IMG/VR virus record: IMGVR_UViG_3300010883_008291
Span: 1-33,927 of that record
Reading direction: 5' to 3' (one strand)
Source of the DNA: a virus
Length of the DNA: 33,927 bases
Part shown: positions 30,921 to 33,927 of the stretch, one piece after another
Position numbering within the stretch: the first letter of the stretch is position 1
Layout of the letters: every line of letters begins with the position of its first letter
Notes under the pieces: model-generated
The model's database searches: none
Told to the model about the DNA's origin: nothing
Seen by the model: only the letters and a program-made list of their open reading frames with translations
Program-made: the position numbers and the translations under genes

Positions 30921-31663
30921 AAAGAATACTACTTACAGGCGGAAATGGATTCATAGCATCCACTTTCTTTGAGAAATACAAAGACAAATATGATATAGAT
31001 CTGTATGAAGGATTTACATCTGACTCAAGACCTACATGGGGTGAGTATAGCATTGACTATGATATCATCCTGCACTTAGGTGCTGAAGCTGGAGTCAGGA
31101 GATCGCATGATGCTCCAGAGCTCTTCTGGGAAAGGAATGTTGTAGGAACTCAGAAGGTTATAGAGATTCAAGATGATCAGCTCAAGCCATGTAAACTCAT
31201 ATATGCTAGCAGCTCAAGTATCTACGATTGGCACATGAGCCCATATGCTACGACTAAGAAGGTATGTGAGATGATGTGTGAGAAGCTAGATGCAGTAGGC
31301 TTAAGATTCCATACAGTTTATGGGCCAAATAGCAGAAAGGATATGTTCTTTGATGCTCTACTGAACGATAAGATTAAATATGTAACAGATCATACTAGAG
31401 ATTGGACACACGTTGATGACGTCTGTACAGCAATCGATATTATAATAGAAAAAGGCAGACATCTAAGAGGAGCGATAGATGTAGGCACCGGATTCCCTGT
31501 CAGCGTAGCTGATATGGTTAAGCATTTCGGAAAAGGACCATTCCCAGTGAAGAAGGTCACAGGTGAGCGTGAACACACTCATGCAAGGCCTGTTGAGCTA
31601 CTTGATCTAGGATGGACACCAGCTCATCATATACTAACGGAGAAACTAAAAGACTATGTATAA
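30917..31663 (+). CDS. NAD-dependent sugar epimerase/dehydratase (extended SDR)
   Basis: 248 residues. GGNGFIAS (8-15) binds NAD; SSSSIYD and SPYATTKK hold the Ser/Tyr110/Lys114 triad; FHTVYGPNSRKDM is the conserved R-x-x-N/YGP segment of extended SDRs, and WTHVDDV follows. Such enzymes change nucleotide sugars. It is shorter than typical relatives (about 310), mainly in the C-terminal part. It may supply sugars for the two phage glycosyltransferases. Overlaps the endolysin by 4 bases and rpsU by 8. Confidence 0.87.
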   Translation: MKRILLTGGNGFIASTFFEKYKDKYDIDLYEGFTSDSRPTWGEYSIDYDIILHLGAEAGVRRSHDAPELFWERNVVGTQKVIEIQDDQLKPCKLIYASSSSIYDWHMSPYATTKKVCEMMCEKLDAVGLRFHTVYGPNSRKDMFFDALLNDKIKYVTDHTRDWTHVDDVCTAIDIIIEKGRHLRGAIDVGTGFPVSVADMVKHFGKGPFPVKKVTGEREHTHARPVELLDLGWTPAHHILTEKLKDYV

Positions 31664-31961
31664 AAGCGATAAACCAAGAGGAAATTTCAACGCCAACAAC
31701 CGCACAGGTGGAGGGTATAGAAATAAGTTCCAGAAGAAGCATGATGGTCCGCCTCCTTTTGATGTGCTGTTAAGACAGTTCAAGAAGAAAGTTGAACGAT
31801 CAGGTCTTTTAAAGGATTTAAAGAAGTATGAGTTTTATGAGAAGCCAGCTCAAAAGAGAAGGCGTAAGAAAGATGAAGCTATCCGAAGAAATAAGAAAGA
31901 GCTAAGAATGGAAGCTCAGGCTTTTGATAGAGGCCGCCAGAGATCTAATCGCTTACAATAG
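31656..31961 (+). CDS. rpsU: Ribosomal protein bS21 with extensions
   Basis: 101 residues; bS21 is usually about 60-71. Residues 35-82 match bS21: FDVLLRQFKKKVERSG, LLKDLKKYEFYEKPAQKRRR and KKDEAIRR. The 33-residue N-terminal part is Gly/Asn/Arg-rich and disordered, and about 18 residues are added at the C-terminus. bS21 sits on the 30S platform near the anti-Shine-Dalgarno end of 16S rRNA and helps mRNA selection. Phage bS21 is known, notably in the SAR11 phage HTVC008M. The 3' end overlaps a small minus-strand ORF by 17 bases. Confidence 0.9.
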   Translation: MYKSDKPRGNFNANNRTGGGYRNKFQKKHDGPPPFDVLLRQFKKKVERSGLLKDLKKYEFYEKPAQKRRRKKDEAIRRNKKELRMEAQAFDRGRQRSNRLQ

Positions 31962-32025
31962 ACCAAACATTTTCAATTCGTGCTTCGAGCATGATAGAAT
32001 CGATATAATTAAACAGTTGTTGCAT
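31945..32025 (-). CDS. Candidate 26-aa minus-strand peptide
   Basis: On the minus strand ATG at 32025-32023 follows AGGAG (32031-32035) at 5-base spacing, a stronger site than most in the window. The ORF runs 26 codons (starts MQQLFNYIDSIMLEARIE) to TAG at 31947-31945 inside the end of rpsU. The peptide is amphipathic-helical. It is the only supported minus-strand coding candidate here and fills most of the gap between rpsU and the ribbon-helix-helix gene. Function is unknown. Confidence 0.45.
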   Translation of the reverse strand: MQQLFNYIDSIMLEARIENVWSIVSD

Positions 32026-32094
32026 TGGTTCTCCTATGATATATAGATAAGCTATATATTAAATATATATAATAACTGTAATTTGAAGAAAAAT
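32026..32094 (+). promoter_or_regulatory. AT-rich divergent control region
   Basis: An AT-rich stretch between the minus-strand ribosome-binding site and the ATG at 32095. Weak promoter-like pairs occur on both strands (for example TTGTTG at 32017 with TATATA at 32040 on +; TTCAAA then TATATT on -), none as good as P1-P5. An inverted repeat at 32039-32059 lies inside. Confidence 0.4.
32039..32059. promoter_or_regulatory. Perfect inverted repeat, candidate operator
   Basis: ATATATAG (32039-32046) and CTATATAT (32052-32059) are exact inverted repeats with the 5-base spacer ATAAG. Symmetry and place, just upstream of a ribbon-helix-helix gene and across from a minus-strand ORF, suit an operator for a dimeric regulator. 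AT-rich content makes chance symmetry possible. Confidence 0.4.
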
Positions 32095-32319
32095 ATGAAA
32101 GAGAAACGTGAAAAGCAGTTACTGATCAAAGTAACCCATGAAGAGAAGCATTCATTTAAGGATGCGTGTGAAGCCAACGACACATCTGTTAGCAGAGAGT
32201 TGAGAGCCTTCATGAAAAACTATGTAGATAGAAACAGCTCCCATCGTCCTATATTGTCTGTTAAAGATCTGAAAGAGATGACTCAAGAGTCAAACATTAA
32301 TTGGAAGGTTGACCAATGA
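32095..32319 (+). CDS. Ribbon-helix-helix (Arc/CopG-like) DNA-binding protein
   Basis: 74 residues from ATG 32095 (an in-frame TTG at 32083 is possible). KQLLIKVT (residues 7-14) forms the DNA-contacting strand with alternating polar residues, then a helix (EEKHSFKDACEAN) and TSVSRELRAFMKNYV as the second helix with the usual SxSRxLR pattern. Such proteins bind operators as dimers; many repress their own gene. The rest is a short tail. An inverted repeat lies 36 bases upstream. The stop overlaps the next gene by 4 bases. Confidence 0.75.
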   Translation: MKEKREKQLLIKVTHEEKHSFKDACEANDTSVSRELRAFMKNYVDRNSSHRPILSVKDLKEMTQESNINWKVDQ

Positions 32320-32594
32320 GATGGTATGACAGAAGAGGCCTCAGCAGATACTATCAACTAGGCAAGAAGCAGTTCAGAGGAATAGGCCTAAAGAACAAAG
32401 GCGTTAATTTCTCGCTTGTAGATACTGCTCTATCAACCCTAATTAACTTTACGGTGAACGTAGCACTGTTAACCTTTATAGCCTATAAAGGACTGAGTCC
32501 AATAGAAGGATCAGTTGTAGCTACTGTCATCTTTTTCACCCTAGCCATCGCTCGTAAGACATGGCTGTTTAACAGGTATCACAATAATGGCTAA
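32316..32594 (+). CDS. Small two-span membrane protein (DUF7220-like)
   Basis: 92 residues. A basic N-terminal 30 residues (RWYDRRGLSRYYQLGKKQFR) is followed by FSLVDTALSTLINFTVN and a first hydrophobic helix (about 40-60), then a second (about 66-82) and a basic end (ARKTWLFNRYH). This resembles short marine-phage membrane proteins I recall as DUF7220. Starts inside the ribbon-helix-helix gene (ATGA). Function unknown. Confidence 0.65.
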   Translation: MRWYDRRGLSRYYQLGKKQFRGIGLKNKGVNFSLVDTALSTLINFTVNVALLTFIAYKGLSPIEGSVVATVIFFTLAIARKTWLFNRYHNNG

Positions 32595-32904
32595 GCCCTT
32601 TGATAAATCAAACTATAGACCACTACCAAGACCGCTAACGATCATGAATTCACGAGTAGAAGGCCTTGGAGTTATATCTCAAGACTTTATCAAAGCAGGA
32701 GTCTACTTAGGTGAGACTCATATATGGGAAACTAACAGAAGCGAATGGATAAGAACACCGCTAGGCGGCTTCCTTAATCATTCAGAGAACCCTAATTGTT
32801 ATATCGTTACGAATGTACATTACCATTACGGTGATCAGCGAGAACTATATACAACTAGACCAATTGAACCAGGAGAGGAGATTACAGTCTACTATACATT
32901 ATGA
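32587..32904 (+). CDS. SET-domain protein (lysine methyltransferase-like)
   Basis: 105 residues, a minimal SET domain. LTIMNSRVEGLGVISQDFI is the opening strand with GLG; LGGFLNHSENPNC (residues 59-71) holds the NHS..PNC pseudoknot segment that binds SAM; RPIEPGEEITVYY (91-103) is the C-terminal GEEI.xxY strand with the catalytic Tyr. No pre- or post-SET cysteines are present. SET enzymes methylate lysine in proteins. It is one of two protein-methyltransferase-like genes here. Known in other marine phages; target unknown. Starts 8 bases inside the previous gene. Confidence 0.85.
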   Translation: MAKPFDKSNYRPLPRPLTIMNSRVEGLGVISQDFIKAGVYLGETHIWETNRSEWIRTPLGGFLNHSENPNCYIVTNVHYHYGDQRELYTTRPIEPGEEITVYYTL

Positions 32905-33242
32905 TTATTTACGTAGGAAGCTCAGGTCTCGGGCTCGACAAATTAGAGACAAACCATCGCAATGCTGGAATGATAAGAGGCTACACGATGACCAAATTTA
33001 GAAAAGCATTGAAAGATGACTGGAAGTTTGAGTGGTTGGTAACACCAGCTATGAGAACAGAGCTTCAGATATTAGATCTCGAAGCAAAACTAATCATGAA
33101 GTATCTTCCAAGGTACAATGAACAATACGATACAGTAGGAGCTAAACGTGGCAATCTAGACATGACCTACAAATATCGCGGAGTGTATGGCGTTGAGTTT
33201 GACTGTCCATATAATTTAATGGAAAGAGAGGTGTCTAAATGA
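32901..33242 (+). CDS. GIY-YIG-like nuclease domain, shortened
   Basis: 113 residues. It opens directly with IIYVGSSG, like the YIG strand of GIY-YIG nucleases, but the first GIY strand is missing. FRKALKDDWKFEWLV, then LDLEAKLIMKYLPRYNEQYD contains the Glu and the KYLPRYN part common after this domain. The loss of the first strand may mean it is inactive or a divergent type. Overlaps the SET gene by 4 bases (ATGA). Confidence 0.5.
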   Translation: MIIYVGSSGLGLDKLETNHRNAGMIRGYTMTKFRKALKDDWKFEWLVTPAMRTELQILDLEAKLIMKYLPRYNEQYDTVGAKRGNLDMTYKYRGVYGVEFDCPYNLMEREVSK

Positions 33243-33520
33243 TACAATTAATAAGGCTAACTAGCGGCGAAGAGTTAGTTGGAGAAGTAGAACAATTTAA
33301 CGATCACCTAGTGGTCACAAAAGCAGCAAGCCTGATGCCTACCGGAGACGGTAAGCTAGGATTCATGCCATTCATGAGCTATGCTAAGGCAGGACCTGTT
33401 TCTATCAAGAACGAGCATCACATGTTCACACTTGAATGCGAAGACGCGATGATAGAAGCTTACAACGGCATCATGAATCCGAATCTGATCCATGCGCCTG
33501 TTAAGAAGATTATAGTCTAA
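33239..33520 (+). CDS. Sm-like (LSm-fold) phage protein
   Basis: 93 residues. IRLTSGEELVGEVEQFND is the Sm1-type opening (strand, GE, strand), followed by VVTKAASLMPTGDGKLGFMPF. Proteins of this kind are found in most marine T4-like phages. The fold suggests a ring-forming RNA- or protein-binding role, not proven. Overlaps its neighbours by 4 and 1 bases. Confidence 0.7.
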   Translation: MIQLIRLTSGEELVGEVEQFNDHLVVTKAASLMPTGDGKLGFMPFMSYAKAGPVSIKNEHHMFTLECEDAMIEAYNGIMNPNLIHAPVKKIIV

Positions 33521-33885
33521 TGCCTTCCGTACCTAAGAACTGGCATGGCGGCAAAGGGAGCGAGCGTCGAAGCTCTGATGAGAAGTCCTATAGCACAAAC
33601 TATGACAAAATTGACTGGAATACCAATGATGGTCGAGATGAGTCAGATGATCTTGAAGATGCAAAGCGAGTAGAAATAGAGGAAGATCATGATACGATGC
33701 CTGACGTAGAGGTACTCGAGAAGATAGTAAAAAAAGAATTGAAGAAGCTTGAGCCCGAAATCTTTAAAGATCATGGGAGAGAAGATCCTTATGACAACGA
33801 TGAATATAAGAGATCACATGACAGCACTGAATCAGAGAAAATGCAAGCCGAATTGGAGCCAATAGATAATGACAATGCCAAGTGA
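33520..33885 (+). CDS. Acidic phage protein with GKGS N-terminus
   Basis: 121 residues. The start (NWHGGKGSERRSSDEKSY, NYDKIDW) resembles a short family widespread in phages (GKGS.RR...Y..N+D.IxW) that normally ends about there. Here some 85 very acidic residues follow (Asp/Glu-rich, with EKIVKKELKKLEPEIF as the one helix). No known function. It shares 17 bases with the next gene. Confidence 0.62.
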   Translation: MPSVPKNWHGGKGSERRSSDEKSYSTNYDKIDWNTNDGRDESDDLEDAKRVEIEEDHDTMPDVEVLEKIVKKELKKLEPEIFKDHGREDPYDNDEYKRSHDSTESEKMQAELEPIDNDNAK

Positions 33886-33927
33886 AAGAAGATGGGCTGT
33901 TAATAATACTAGACAATTTCTAGTTGA
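33869..33927 (+). CDS. Start of a small phage protein, cut by window edge
   Basis: ATG at 33869 follows GGAG by 11 bases and the frame is open to the window end (19 codons seen: MTMPSERRWAVNNTRQFLV). This resembles the start of the short BPSL0761-like family (MTMPSERTRAV..T..FL). The rest is outside the window. Confidence 0.6.
   Translation, partial: MTMPSERRWAVNNTRQFLV

Noticed and set aside
32017-32048. Consensus-type early promoter before the ribbon-helix-helix gene
   Set aside because: TTGTTG or TTGCAT with TATATA or TATAGA are poor compared with P1-P5, so only a general control region is listed.
1-33927. tRNA genes, CRISPR arrays, insertion sequences, phage integrase or attachment sites
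   Set aside because: Reading both strands by eye showed no cloverleaf-like sequence, regular repeat array, transposase or integrase motif; a tRNAscan or Infernal run would settle the tRNA point.

Overview
The window looks like part of a T4-like (contractile-tail, Straboviridae-related) phage genome of the kind found in the sea. All genes but one very small candidate lie on the + strand, packed with 1-30 base overlaps, and the DNA is AT-rich. The gene set matches marine T4-like phages: a gp61-like primase, a T4-type RNase H, class Ia ribonucleotide reductase (nrdA/nrdB) with a glutaredoxin, PhoH, an MGME1-like exonuclease, several conserved marine-phage structural and unknown families, and a ribosomal protein bS21 of the sort known from SAR11 phages. 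An alphaproteobacterial or other Gram-negative oligotroph host is plausible, but the sequence alone does not prove it.

Layout. 1-7.7 kb: late, structural-type genes in short units, each headed by a CTAAATA late-promoter motif, with two SGNH-hydrolase-like genes either side of a 56-residue membrane protein. 7.7-10.8 kb: an unusual block joining lysis and lipid genes: acyl carrier protein, an overlapping inner/outer spanin pair, a class 3 lipase, a coiled-coil tail-anchored protein and a membrane fatty-acid desaturase. 10.8-23.5 kb: starts at a near-consensus sigma70-type early promoter and holds primase, a staphylococcal-nuclease homologue, nrdA, a PRMT-like protein methyltransferase, nrdB, a GIY-YIG protein, a sulfotransferase-like gene, a secreted beta-barrel protein, a sodium:solute symporter, a P-loop protein, a SAM methyltransferase broken by an in-frame stop, small unknown genes, glutaredoxin and a glycosyltransferase. 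23.5-29.2 kb: three more early promoters and one late motif, with RNase H, a GT2 glycosyltransferase, a HAD phosphatase, PhoH and an exonuclease that share 179 bases in two frames. 29.2-33.9 kb: fifth early promoter, then a metallopeptidase, SleB-like endolysin, epimerase, bS21, a small minus-strand ORF facing a ribbon-helix-helix gene across a palindrome, a SET-domain protein, a second GIY-YIG-like protein, an Sm-like protein and two short genes, the last cut by the window edge.

How it may work together. The early block makes primers and deoxynucleotides and may add nutrient uptake (outer-membrane barrel plus symporter, joined by a TAATG overlap). PhoH, bS21, the PRMT-like and SET proteins are candidates for redirecting host RNA and protein function. 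The late block may change membrane lipids around the time of lysis. The most unusual points are the PRMT-like enzyme inside the nrd operon, the barrel/symporter pair, the lipid-lysis cassette, a possible overlapping gene at 7070-7333, and a three-arm hairpin switch over the nuclease ribosome-binding site.
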